From Telopea speciosissima (lineage: Eukaryota > Streptophyta > Magnoliopsida > Proteales > Proteaceae), in contig NC_057918.1 in NCBI RefSeq assembly GCF_018873765.1, positions 68,940,371 to 69,004,370 of the forward strand: 64,000 bases of DNA, written 5' to 3'. Shown here piece by piece: positions 44,742 through 56,280 of this stretch. The position numbers were made by a program, and so were the translations under genes. The notes beneath the pieces are model-generated. The model made no database searches. It was not told the DNA's origin and worked only from the letters and a program-made list of their open reading frames with translations. Numbering within the stretch: position 1 is the stretch's first letter; every line of letters begins with the position of its first letter.

Positions 44742-45778
44742 GTGTATACCCTATCACGATTTTTTTAATGGAAAGATGTTTTTTTTGTCCAGGAGTGTGG
44801 TCTAGGCCAGTGCTCCCTGGGTCTCTCTCTTCCCCCCAATAGAGGGCATAGATGTTAGTTCCTATTGGAGGAAGAGAGATAAACACAAGGAGTGCTGGCA
44901 TAGGCATGGGATCGAGTATTGATCACCTACAAAAAATCAATATAGTATCGGAACGGATCAGACAAATTTGCCCTGATTTTTCTTTAAAAAAATGGGTTTT
45001 TAAAACTATTTTATTCCTTGTGTATATGGTATCGACGCGATATCAAGATCGGTGACTAGTGAAACCAATACGTATTACCTGATACTGACAATACAATACT
45101 GATACCTCAAACCATGGGCGTAGGCCACCACCCCTCACAAAAAAAACATTTCCCCTTTTTTATTTATTTTCTATCTTTTGTGATCTATTGATGATATCAT
45201 TCTTGGTGTGGCAGATTCCTCCCTCCTACAAGGGCAGCATAAGGAACCCTCCCCTGCCATATTATTTATAAGGGAAAAAGGTCTGTTCGAGAGAGAGAAC
45301 CTCTTGCAGTCCAGCGCCAGGCCTGCAAGAGTTAATGAATTGAATCCGGTATTTCTCCTCTCTGAAACCTTGAAGAGTTTCAATGCTTTCAAGCCTTGAA
45401 GGGCATGAAGACAAGCTTTGAAGAGTATGAAGACAAACCTAGAAGAGCACATCCTCGTCTTCTGCCATTCTTGGAAGAGTTCAATAGTTGGTTCACGTTT
45501 CTGATCTGCATCACCTATCCTTCCAAATGGAAAATTTTTGAAGGTATTGATGGTGTGATCTTAAAGCAGACTATACTGTCATGTTTGCCATGATTCAAAA
45601 TGTTATATGAATAGTCATAATCCATATCAAAGGTTAAAACAAAAGTAAAAAATGATGTTGAACTATATTTTTCCAACTAATTTTTTTTTGATAGATATAG
45701 AAATGTAGGTGAAGTGTTGGAATTTTTACTTGTTTTTAATATTAAGATTCAAAATATTATTTTGTTTTATAAATGGTG
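44742..45778. other. Non-coding spacer
   Basis: Repetitive plant spacer text (for example the phrase atc(g)gtgacta near 44,190 and 45,045). No gene, RNA or element end was recognised. Confidence 0.35.
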
Positions 45779-46273
45779 TGTTGGAGGTTAGAGTCCTTTC
45801 CTAATAGACACCTAAATAGCCAATGGGTGTGCCTATTGAAAGACTTGTTTGAATGGCTAACAAACAAGCCTTGTAAGAAAAGACATTTTGTGGGGCATAT
45901 CTTTTGAAGACATCCCTTAGAGGGTCTCTTCCTCTCCTATATAAAGAGAGGAGATCTTGCTTATTTTTCTAACATTGTTTAAAACAATCTTAAATTTTTG
46001 TTTTCTCCTCTATCGTAGTGTGTATGTGTCAATGAGTTAGTGAATATAATTTTCAGATATGGCTTGATTGTAATCACACTCGGAGTACTGCCTTTTGTGA
46101 TTGGAATAGATTTATCTTGGAGGTGAGAACATAAGGTCAACCCGGTTTGCACATATTTGGGGCGTTCAATACCTTAAGGACAATACGTTAGTACGACTCA
46201 ACTCAAGTATGTAGTTTGTTGTTTCAAGTGATACAAAAGGATATATATATCAATCCCTTCTCCAACTTCTACA
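45779..46273 (+). mobile_element. LTR-like sequence, ends uncertain
   Basis: Starts tgttggaggttagag, contains a TATATAAA box at 45948-45955 followed by pyrimidine-rich leader text, and could end near ...tccaacttctaca. No target duplication was found, so this may be a partial LTR. Confidence 0.35.
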
Positions 46274-47281
46274 AAGATATTTTGGTGACATACAAATTAT
46301 CATACAAACAGATAAGTCTTATACTATTGCCCATTACATTAAATTTCTAACGGTAGGGCATTTTGGTTATTTCAATATAATCTGTTAACATTTGCACTTC
46401 AATACCCTAAACCTAATTTTTTTTTTTAAACGTTAGATATCTCAGAAGAAATTTTCTAAATGTTAGTACCTTAAACGTAGATAACCTAAGTACGTAAGAT
46501 ACGTCAACTGTAATTTATCCAATTAAATTTTACTTCACCTTATCAAATAAATTACTTAGATTTGAATAGAAAACTATGATAATCTAAAGGATGTATTGAA
46601 ATGTTTAAATACCATATTTGTTAGATTTTTAAGTTAGTTACATAATCACAATTATAAAAGTTTTTGTTTTTGTTTCTAAATTATTTTAACTTTCTTTCAT
46701 CGTATTCCAAATGATTTTAAGAGTCCATTAACATCGAATTAATACTACGTATTTGTACTGTTAAATAATATCCACATTTTTTTTTATCCAATTAGTTGTC
46801 TTGTGATCATCTACATATACCATTTTCATGGTGTAAATAGATGAAAATCATATTGCAAGACATGATAAGCTTTAATATTTGAAGGGAGGACAAAATGTGG
46901 TAGTCACTAGTTCTTTTGAGTATAAACTTAGAAGACTAGTCATCTATTAAATTTGACAGTTATCATTTCTTTCTAAGATCAACAAGCCCAAATATGCATA
47001 CTTACCCACTTGATTAATCTCATTTTTCCTTTTTCAGAAAATTAGCCAATGAATTAAAGGTAGAGAGCGAGGGAATGAGAGAGGGAAGATGAGAAACCAA
47101 AAAGAAAAATTAAAAGGAATATATGTATATAGATCCGTAACAAATAAGTACAAGAATAATGCAGGTGTGAGAGATTATATCGCGAAACAATGATATACAA
47201 TGGAAGCACAATTAATCAGCTCGAGTGAAACCTGATTTGGTTAACTTAAACTCCCCTCTTTGTTACCATTCACACAAAACC
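46274..47281. other. AT-rich non-coding spacer
   Basis: No coding frame or element recognised. The last 100-200 bases are the likely 3' untranslated region of the LOB-domain gene. Confidence 0.4.
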
Positions 47282-48091
47282 CTAAATCCCTCCAGAATCT
47301 ATGTCATCAAAAGGAAAGAATGAGTTCTCCCATGAGAAATTTTCGCTATTCTGGAAAGAATAAGGAGTACCACAAAACTTGAAATCTTCCAGGTAAGGAC
47401 GTGGTTGCAATGTGGGCATTTGAGTTTCTTTCATTTCCATGCATGTGTTGTTGGTTGCTTGTAGGTTTTCCTGTTGTTGACATGTTATATTGAGAAGTTG
47501 AGCGTTTGTAGTAGCTAACTCCATCTGAAGCTGGTTTATTTGTTTTTGTAGACTACAAATTACACCTGCACACCCATATACTGGGTCTCTAATCCTTGTT
47601 GTCGCCTCGTAAACCATGCTATCCACTGCATCAGCCCTTTGAGACTCTGGAATTCCCTGTAATCACAAGTACAAAGATTAACGTCTAGGCATACCCAGAT
47701 GAGAAAAAAACAGTTGACTTAAGAATCCACCTTCGGCGTGGCCTAACTCAAGACAAACCAAAAGACATAGGTGACCAAGAAACCCTAATTAGTAGCTTAC
47801 CTGCAAGAACTTGGAGACATTGCTAGCTCCAAACACCCTGTGAACAGCCAAGAACTTGAGGGGTTGGGTTGGGGGGAAGTATGGTGCAAGGATACATGTT
47901 GCAACACATCGTCGACGGAGGCCTTTACAAGCACCACAAGGTCTGACAACAAGAGGAGGAGGAGGAGGACGAGGACGAGGAGGAGGAGATTCATGATTTT
48001 CATGAGATGATTGAGGTGAAGTTGATGTAGTAGAAGTAGAGGAAAAGAATGGAGAAGAGGTCATAGCGTTTATGACTTCATGTAAGTACAT
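47282..48091 (-). CDS. LOB-domain transcription factor, LBD1/LBD11-like (class I)
   Basis: Two exons, 48091-47801 (97 codons) and 47656-47282, joined at a phase-0 GT...AG intron placed after KFLQ, as in class I LBD genes. Product 221 aa. After a serine/proline-rich N-terminus come the zinc-finger-like motif CX2CX6CX3C (CGACKGLRRRCVATC), the GAS block FLAVHRVFGASNVSKFLQ, the invariant PESQRADAVDSMVYEA and RIRDPVYGC. Next is a leucine-zipper-like LX6LX3LX6L (LQKQINQLQMELATTNAQL), which places it in class I. LBD proteins are nuclear, plant-specific regulators of organ boundaries and, for the LBD1/11 group, vascular cambium activity; the assignment to that group is by overall resemblance. A second ATG at residue 10 (MTSSPFF) could also serve as start. 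The C-terminus (ENSFFPFDDIDSGGI) is acidic/aromatic, perhaps an activation region. Confidence 0.9.
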
Positions 48092-48141
48092 ATCTTAGAG
48101 CCAAGAAGTTTTGGTGAGAGGGAGAAAGGTGTGTGGTGTTG

Positions 48142-48148
48142 ATTTATA
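48142..48148 (-). promoter_or_regulatory. Possible TATA box of the LOB-domain gene
   Basis: TATAAAT on the minus strand, about 50 bases upstream of the first ATG. It would give a leader of only 20-25 bases, so use of the second ATG or another promoter is also possible. Confidence 0.35.
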
Positions 48149-48159
48149 TGTGATTAGTA

Positions 48160-50269
48160 GCCAAGCATGTGGAGTTTAGGGTTACATAGCTATCAAAGAC
48201 ACTTCAATGTCAATCTTATTAGAGATTCTGAATCAAAATTTTCAAACACGTTGAAATGACTTTGGGGGGGAAGGAAGACCTTAGGGTCCCATAGATTCTC
48301 TTTGTTGTGTTGGTGCTAATTAACGGTAGAAACTCATTCCTAACCCTCAAGTTGGAACGCTGGTGCCTACAGCTAGGACCATATATATGGTTCAAGGAAT
48401 CAGGATTGAATCAGTCGAATCGGTCTATTCAAATAGGAAATGATCAAGTCTGATTCCAATTTTGGACGATTTAAGATTAATATGGATAAGTAAAATGTAA
48501 ATAGATAGTTGAAAGTAAAATGTAAATAGATAGTTGAATATTATTATTCGATATGTGTTTGTATCCGTTTAAAATGGCCAAAATTTGGCTGCTGCTCCAA
48601 TCATATGCACCGACTTGGAATCCCTTAGGATATTTTGGAAAATACTAAAAACCTAAGTGGGTATTTGTGAACTCAAACGGGAAGGCTAAGGAGTTATTTC
48701 AAGTTGGTGTCTGCGATTGGGGGCAGCAAGAACATGGCTTCAACCCGGGTTGTAACCAAATTTTTTTCATTTAAGACAATCCATATTCAAAAAATCTGTG
48801 TGTCTGATACTATATGAATCCGTTCAAAAGCTAATCGGATGTGGATACTGAATAATATTTAAGTTTCAGATTAAATATTATCTGATTTTAAAAATATTAA
48901 TTTTATATATAAATAATAATTTATAATACTAAAATACCCTTATGAAATTTACAGTATATTACAAGTAATTAAATTAAAGGCCTAGTGGGGTAGTAGATGA
49001 TTCAGTCTTTCACCTTCTCGTTTTCTTGGATTTTTTTTCTATCTCTCTGGCTCTCACCATAAACAGTGAGATCATAGCATTGCTCTCTCTAGACTCATGA
49101 TTCCACTTTCTAATTCCCAATAAGAATGTAAATGGGTGGTTCAAAATCCATATTCAATTCATGTTTTCATCCATATAGGAGAATTCGTATTCAAAAAATC
49201 GATTTTAGAAAACTATTTGAATACGTTCATAATTCCATGTATTTACATCTGTATTTTTTTTTTTAATAAATCGTATCAAATTTATTGATAAGAAGAAAAA
49301 TAAATATATAAAGAGGTAAGACTAATTCAAATGTAACATTTAAACCCTCTACACACACACACATATATCCCTATTTGAGAGAGCTTTTTCTTTTGACTTC
49401 TTTTTTTTTGTTTTTTTGTTTTTTTTGAAGGTGCAGGTAATTCTAACCGGATTTTGGTAGTGTCAGAATTGAAATTCGATTAGACAGAAGCCTGTCCCAT
49501 TGCCAAATCCCATTTTAGTACTTTGTTTTCTTGTCAATTCCCTTTTCTTGGCATGTGTATCCATCTGAATCTGATGTGGTTTTCTGTTTTCAAAGACTTT
49601 GAACTTTCCTAACTCCTAAAACTATTTTACCAACTGGAAAAGAACTTTCCTCGTGCTTATAGGGTTTTTCCTCATCTCATAATAAAAAAGTACTTTGTCA
49701 AGAAAATTGTTTTCGTTTTGGACCTTTCCAAGAAAATAACAAAACTTATCCACTACAGAGTACAGATATGATCAGATGAGTTCATGATGACGTATCGCCG
49801 CCTTGTTCATGTAATCTCTCACTTCACTTAACGTGGGATACAGTAATGATTGTTGATGAGAGTGATTGAAGAATCCAAAATCTAACGAGTTGCTGCCGCC
49901 CCCTAACTTTTTTTTTTCAGTTTTCTCAAAATTTCAATAGCCAAGATTGACCAGAGCACCACAGCTGGTTTTGAATTAGGCCGAAGCCACTGTTGCTCTT
50001 CTGGAAACCACTCGAGCAGGTGTTTCAATGACCCTTTCCTTCCACAAAGGCATCTGTCTATATATGTATAGAGTATTAGATATATGGGTATTTCATAATT
50101 AATCTTTATTCCACAACTTTGGCTTGGTCAATCTTTTATTGTGCTATGTGTAATCAAATCCGGGTTTTTGGTTTTTCAATTTGTTGTAATGTCCAAAAGG
50201 AAATAGGATAGATACATGCACTAGTTGAGTTATGTTAATTAATATCTTTAAGATATTTATACAATTATT
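48160..50269. other. Non-coding spacer upstream of the LOB-domain gene
   Basis: Contains the second copy of the dispersed repeat (48585-48775). It also holds a stretch at about 49,947-50,000 whose complement matches 63,588-63,645 (cagtggcttcggcctaatt...cagctgtg), T-runs near 49,253 and 49,400, and an AC/AT microsatellite near 49,354. No gene seen. Confidence 0.45.
48585..48775. repeat. Dispersed non-coding repeat, copy 2
   Basis: Matches 38990-39190 in the same orientation; see the shared phrases ggatattttggaaaatac and gattgggggcag. Confidence 0.6.
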
Positions 50270-50870
50270 GGATTAGGTGTGTTCACCCTTAGCTGTGGAG
50301 TCAGCTACCTGTTGAGATGATAGGATTCTCTAAATACTTAGCTTTCATAAGGTATCTTGGGGTTCCTTTGATCTCTTGCAATTTGAAGATTGCGGATTGT
50401 GCTCTCTTCTTTGACCTAGTGAAGATACGATTTGCCAGTTTTCATCCTATGTAAAGTTGGACTCTCTGTTGGACTCTCTCTCTGTTCCCAACTTTCTTTG
50501 GTCGGGGCTTAGTTTGGAGAGGAGGGTTCACTTTATTGTTTAGGAAATTCGTAAACCTAAGTCGGCCAAGGGGGAGGGGGAGAGATTGAAAATGAAGCAG
50601 ATTAAGGATATGAATATGACAAGCATTCTGAAGCAGATTTGGTGGGTGGCCTGCCAGAAAGAGTCCTTCTGGGTGAATAAAAAAAAAATACTTGAAACGG
50701 GAATCTATGTGGACTGCTATGAAGAGCACTTAAAACTTCTCTTGGATGTAGAGGAAGAGTTTTAAGTACAGTGATAGAGAAAGGCTATTTATTTACCATA
50801 TCATTGGAAACGAGCTACCTATAAAGCTATGGTTGGATCCTTAGCACCCAGATAGGATTCTGATGCTTAG
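50270..50870 (+). mobile_element. L1-type LINE remnant (RT thumb and zinc-binding region)
   Basis: The plus strand, with stops and frame changes, encodes FSKYLAFIRYLGVPLISCNL, KIADCALFFDLVKIRFASF, then MKQIKDMNMTSILKQIWWV, and in another frame ESMWTAMKST, NFSWM and RERLFIYHIIGNELPIKLWL. These are the successive landmarks downstream of the RT domain in plant L1-like LINEs (YLGVPL, LLKQIW, IxxxxGNG...LWxD). Badly decayed, no start or tail identified. Confidence 0.65.
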
Positions 50871-51300
50871 ATATGGGGAACAACTTGTGGGATCAAGGGG
50901 ATGGTATCGTGGTTTCGGGGAGGGGGGGGGGAACCAAACCTTAAGGTCTCAATTGACAAAGAGTCACCACCTAGATTAGGGTCTAGAACTCATACTAAAA
51001 AAAAAAAAAGAAAAAAAAAAGCACTCCATTTAAATTGATCCAATCCAAAGGCTAGGGTTCGTGTTAGGTTGCGGTCCGGGAAAGGTATTGGGCATCTTAG
51101 TCCAGCCGATAAAGACCGGACTTCTACCCTAGGTTGCATGTTATTTGGGTTGAGCATAAATTTAAAATAACTAGAATGCTAGGAAATCACACACAAATCA
51201 CAAAAAAAGGATGAATGACATACCTTAATCCAGCTTTATCATGTATGGTTAGTATACTGGAATATAAAACAGACATGGTATCATGTGATGAGATATATCT
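50871..51300. mobile_element. Left part of an older LTR-element sequence interrupted by the Tat element
   Basis: The text atcgtggtttcggggag...aaggtctcaattgac...gagtcaccacctagattag...ggtctagaactcata is a widespread motif set of plant gypsy LTR/leader regions. The matching continuation would be beyond 61,009. G-run at 50,920-50,931 and A-rich run at 50,997-51,020. Family and ends not established. Confidence 0.4.
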
Positions 51301-52117
51301 TGATAAACCCAAAATCACCCCCAACCAATCAGAGATCGCCACGTGGCACGACCCAGAAAAGTGGGCCAAGACAGAGTCAGTGAAGCACCATCCACCAACA
51401 CCCATGGGCGCGGCCACCCTTGGACGCCAACCTTGGGGGTGTGGACCTCCCTGGGCGCCAACCCCCTTGGACGAAGATCCCTTCTCCGAACATGTCATCC
51501 CCGGGCACGGCTTCCCCCAACACGTCATCTCCAAGCACAAGCTCCCTCGGATCGCCATCAACAAGACAACATTGCCAAGGACTCTAGGCCACCGCTTATC
51601 GGGTCACGTGGAGTGAATGAACTCATAACTTCATCTACCATGTAGATGAATCTATCCATCAAGATTACCAAGGCCACCAGGACATTACGCCCATAGGAAG
51701 ACAACTTCCAAAGACACCACATCTCTAAGGAAGGCAACTACCAAGTCAATCAAGGACACTACGTGTCTCAGGAAGACGACTACCAGGTCTACCGTGACAC
51801 CACGTCTCACGGGAAGACAACCTAGCAAGGATAAGCCCTATAATTCAGGGACTCTATCACCTACGGCAAACACTCTACATCAACTGGGACTCTCCACACC
51901 GCCATACACTACTATAAAAGGCAAGTTACACAACCCCATCAGGGGACATCTGAACTCACCTTGAATACTACTATTCATTCATCTGTTTGCTCAGAGAGAT
52001 CTAACTTAGGCATCAGAGAGTCCTAGGCCGAAACCACACCGGTTTTCTTTTGTCACCCCAGGGTCTTTTGTAGGTTACGACACTCGAAGGACTGTTGAGC
52101 TATTTCTTGACGCAACA
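51301..52117 (+). repeat. 5' LTR of the Tat element
   Basis: 817 bp, TGATAAACCC...GACGCAACA. Its promoter has TATAAAAG at 51913-51920 in the usual position before the R region. It matches the 3' LTR throughout except near 51,340-51,370, where it reads cgtggcacgacccagaaaag and the 3' LTR has a different A-rich text. Confidence 0.92.
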
Positions 52118-52120
52118 GAT

Positions 52121-52138
52121 TGGTGTCGTCTATGGGAA
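52121..52138 (+). other. Primer-binding site
   Basis: tggtgtcgtctatgggaa, three bases after the 5' LTR, is close to the TGGCGCCGTCTGTGGGA type of site common in plant Tat/Athila-like elements. The tRNA was not determined. Confidence 0.7.
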
Positions 52139-52186
52139 CGATGCTAGCCATCACCTTTACTAGCTTGTTTCCATCACTGATCAATC

Positions 52187-53776
52187 ATGGCACGCAAGAA
52201 GACCGCTCCCTCCACCAACAATGCCCCGAGGGAGGGGAATAGGTCACCTCCTCCAGAGAGTTCACGTCGCAATGACCATGTCTCTCATAAGGAGGAGATC
52301 CAAGAGAACCAACAGGTTGAGGCAGCCAACCTCAACCCCGAAGCAGCCGTTGAAGGCGCGGAGCTAGTACTTGATCCCAATGCACCGGCCATTGTGGGTC
52401 AGGTTAATGACCTACAGCGTCAGATCCTCGACGACCAACGACTCTTCCGTGAATACCTCAGGCAGAAGGTGGTGACCCACCGTCGCAGACGAAAGCAAAG
52501 CCCCAGGGGATCACCTCCCCGGGGTGACAGGTCCGAGAGGCACACTAGGCAACAGGGAGAACTCTCCCAACATCCAAGGAGAATGGCAGACCTCCCAGCA
52601 CGGTCGGACCGGGGGAGAACACCATCACACCGATCCGTGGTACCTAACCCTGAAGGGTCCATTCGGAGGTCGGTGTTTGATGGTCGACTAGAAGGAAGAC
52701 ATGCATCCGGACGAAGCCGAACTTACCGTGAAGAGAGTCCCTCGCCTTCACGACAAGATTCATCACGACATGATTCCTTCCCATCTCACCAACAGTCAAG
52801 ACGGGAAGGGACTTCCAGGAGAAGGCACGAATGGGGTCGGGACGAACAACCCACCAATCGGGAAACGCGAGATGAAGAGCTAGACAAGAGACTTTGAGAG
52901 CTGGACGAGAAACTGAAAGGGTTGAAGAAGCAGACCAAGGGCGAGACACATTCGGTACCTGGACAACACCCCTTCTCAAAAGAGATCATGTTCGCTGCAC
53001 TACCATCCAGGTTCAAGTTGCCTACCTTTGAACTCTACAATGGAATCACCGACCCTAATGACCATATCAACTACTTTAATGGCATGATGACATTATATGG
53101 TAGATCGGATGTGGTATCCTGTCGAGCATTCCCTGCATCCCTCAAGGGTAGTGCAGCAACTTCATGGTTCTCCTGACTACGATCACGATTGATGGGATCA
53201 TTTGTAGAGCTATGCGAACAGTTCGTAACCCGCTTCCAGAGTAGGATCACGCAAAAGAAGACCACAGTCAGTCTACTGAACATGATCCAAAACCCTGGGG
53301 AGTCCCTCAGGGAGTATGTCAGCAGGTTCACCAAGGAATCCTTGGAAGTCAGAGACTTGGATGACCAGACCCAGCATGCCGCCCTGGCATGGGGCATCAG
53401 AGACATGGAACTAATCAAGGACATGGCACGTCATGAGACCAAGACCATGAAAGAGCTGCTAGAGCGATGTAATGAGTTCGCTAACATGGCCGAGATAGTA
53501 CAGTCACGGATGAAGGCAATTAAAGGCAAGACCCAAGACAATAAGAGGTCAGTGTCGGATGACAGCAAAGGCAATAAGAGATTAAGGACTGAACGTCGAC
53601 AGGAGAAAGGCGATCGCCCATTAGGAAGAAGTGATCGTCGATCAGAGAGAGGGGAAAGGGCAAGCAGCCCAGAGTTCACACCCCTCAACACCATCAGGTC
53701 ACAGATCCTCAGGCAGATCCAAGATCGTGACCTAATCAAATGGCCCGACCCATGCTGGCAGGACCTGAGAAGGTAA
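52187..53776 (+). pseudogene. Retrotransposon gag, broken
   Basis: One reading frame from ATG 52187 (MARKKTAPSTNNAPREG) is interrupted by TGA at 52895-52897 and 53174-53176 and ends at 53776. A charged, arginine/serine-rich N-terminal half is followed by the retrotransposon-gag core (LPTFELYNGITDPNDHINYF ... VVSCRAFPASLKGSAATSWF ... FVTRFQSRITQKKT ... NPGESLREYVSRF). The expected CCHC-like zinc knuckle (CRFH..HGHDTEEC type in Tat elements) is not found before the protease, so a segment appears deleted around 53,760. Confidence 0.88.
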
Positions 53777-53963
53777 CCCTAACCGAGAAAGAGAAGAACC
53801 AAGAAGGGAAGAAAGAAGAGCAGATCGAGATAGAGAAAGAGACCGCATTGACGAGAGAAGAGATGCAGCAGAGCCAAGTGGCACCAAGGGAGCCTCCATC
53901 CTTACCATACTTGGAGAACCGGGGCAAGAATCAATAAGAAAGGCTAAAGCCCATGCCAGGTTC

Positions 53964-54506
53964 ATGGGAGTAGCAGAGAAGCCAAGCAAAATAGCAAAGA
54001 CCAAGACGGTGATCTCCTTCTCGAATGCAGACTTGGAAGGCGTAAGCTTTCCACATGAGGATGCCCTAGTAGTACAAGTGGAGATAGCCAACCACCCAGT
54101 ACACAGGGTGTTGATTGATACAAGGGCATTCGTGGACGTACTGTCCCTGGAAGCCTACCGCCAATTCGGGTTCAGAGATGACCAACTCAAGCCAGCGGCC
54201 ACTTACCTCCATGGATTCTCGGGCTCGACAGCCTCCATCAGAGGCACTATAGAGCTACCCGTCACCTTTGGTGAACACCCTCGACAGGTGACCATCATGG
54301 TAAACTTCATGGTCGTCAGGTCCGTGGTGTCGTTCAATGGCCTCCTAGGACAACCATCCTTGACAACCCTGAGGGGCATTGTATCTCTAACCCACCTAAA
54401 GATGAAGTCCCCCACTGACAATGGAGTGGGTGAAGTACAAGGTGATCAAAAGAAAGCCAGAGAATGCTATGCCACCTTCGTGAAGAAGAACAATGGCAAT
54501 ACATGA
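53964..54506 (+). pseudogene. Retrotransposon aspartic protease region, catalytic motif altered
   Basis: The frame encodes the segment preceding RT in Tat polyproteins: ISFSNADLEGVSFPHEDALV, then VHRVLIDTRAFVDVLSLEAY. The retropepsin motif would be D-T-G-A/S; here the glycine reads Arg, which should abolish catalysis. GLLGQPSL later in the frame corresponds to the second conserved block (ILGRP.L). It is separated from gag by a frame change and from RT by further stops. Confidence 0.85.
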
Positions 54507-54635
54507 GGGATGGCACTGTGCATAGAGAACCTGGTTAGTAACCAGAGAGACGAGCTGACAGAGAAGAGAGGAAGACCGGTGGAGGACCTCATCCCCTAGC
54601 CACTCAGCAAAGATGACCCTTCCAAGGTCATATAG

Positions 54636-55448
54636 ATGGGCTCACTACTGAGCAACAAGCAGAAAGAAGAACTGGGGTACGTCCTCCAGAATAATATGGA
54701 TGTCTTTGCATGTTCGACTGTAAACATGCCAGGCATACCCAGATCCATAGCAGAGCACAGACTACATGTCGACCCAACCAGGAAGCCCGTCCAGCGGAAG
54801 AGAAGAAATTTTACCCTCGACCAACAGGCAACCATCAAAGAAGAGGTCGAGAAGTTGAGCCGAGCAGGGTTCATCAGAGAAGAAAAGCTCCCTACCTGGC
54901 TCACAAACGTGGTCATGGTACCCAAGCCTAACGAAAAGTGGAGGATGTACGTCGACTACACTGACTTGAATAGGGCATGCCCCAAGGATGAGTACCCACT
55001 ACCCAGAATCGATCTGCCGATCGACGCTACTGCAAGATATGAGATGCTAAGCTTCATAGACGCCTACTTCGGCTACAACCAGATCCTCATGCATGAGGAT
55101 GACGAGTCTTACACCACCTTCAGAACGGACAAAGAGAATTACTGCCACCATGTCATGCCATTCAGACTGAAGAATGCAGGGGCCACCTACCAGAGGATGG
55201 TCAACAAGATGTTCGAGGAACAGATTGGGCGCAACATAGAGGTGTACGTAGATGACATGCTCGTGAAAAGCGTCCAAGCTCATCGACACCTGGCCGACCT
55301 GGAAGAAGCATTCACCGTACTGAGAAGGAACCAGATGAAACTCAACCCTGCAAAGTGTGCTTTCGGAGTAACGTCCAGAAAATTCTTAGGGTTCATGGTC
55401 TCAGTACGAGGAATAGAAGCCAACCCCTCCAAGATCAAGGCCATCTAG
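54636..55448 (+). pseudogene. Reverse transcriptase domain, truncated before RNase H
   Basis: The longest intact piece of pol, same frame as the protease: EHRLHVDPTRKPVQRKRRNF, then WRMYVDYTDLNRACPKDEYP, SFIDAYFGYNQI, the catalytic YVDD (IEVYVDDMLVKS), and FLGFMVSVRGIEANPSKIKAI, where a stop occurs. All RT blocks are present. The polyprotein normally continues through a connection segment to RNase H; here recognisable sequence ends about 20 bases later (55,470). Confidence 0.9.
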
Positions 55449-55449
55449 G

Positions 55450-56280
55450 AGATGGCACCTCTGCGAACTAAACGAGTGTCAATGACCGTGGATCAAACAA
55501 GCGTCAATGACCGTGAATTGAATGAGAGTCAATGACCATGGATCGAATGAACGTCAATGATTGTGGATTGAATGAGCGTCAATGACTGCGGACCGAATGG
55601 GCGTCCAAGGGCGCGAATCAGGATTGAACGAGGGTGCCATCAATGGGCGTCGACTCTTACAAAAAAAAAAAAAAAAAAGGGAAAAGAAAGAATATACATA
55701 CCAAGTACAAACGGGAGAGGATCCCAATAGGAGAGGATCGATGACACCCAAATGGGAACGGATCGAAGGACTCCCACCAGGCGTGGATTGAGTGCACAAG
55801 TGCTAACCAAGCACAGGTCGAGGACAAGCACAAGAGGCAATAGTCAAGAAACAAAGAGGTGGCACACAACTCTTTGCCACCCAAAAGCAAACACCTGGCC
55901 GGCCAAGCCATCAAAGCAAGGCTAATGGCCAAGAGAGATCAAGCAAGCATGCAAAGGCACCACGAGTCATTGCCCCCCAAAAGCAAACACTTGGGGGCAC
56001 CAAAAAGCAAAGACCAAGTTCAAAAAAGGTTCGAGGCCAGTAGACCTGTAACCTGGGCATATTCGAGGTTTAAGGTTCGAGGTTCGAGGATCGTGGTTCG
56101 AGGTTCGAGGTTCAAGGTTCTAGATTCGAGCAAAGAAGTGTCTGTGGCAAAAGACCAATTCAAAAAATAAATAAATAAAAAGGCTACAACCAAGGACCAT
56201 AGGTGACAAACCATGGTCGAAGTTCGAGGTTCGATGTTCGAGGTTCAGGAAGTTCGAGATGGTTCGAGTTCCAAGGATTG
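55450..56280 (+). repeat. Repeat-rich filler replacing the RNase H region
   Basis: Three kinds of simple repeat occur: 'gatcgaatgaacgtcaatga' variants (55,490-55,660), 'gccacccaaaagcaaacac' variants (55,870-56,010), and runs of the 7-mer ttcgagg (56,060-56,130 and 56,218-56,275). An A-run is at 55,662-55,679. RNase H motifs are absent. Related text occurs at 59,060-59,480, between the antisense ORF and the 3' LTR. Confidence 0.7.
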
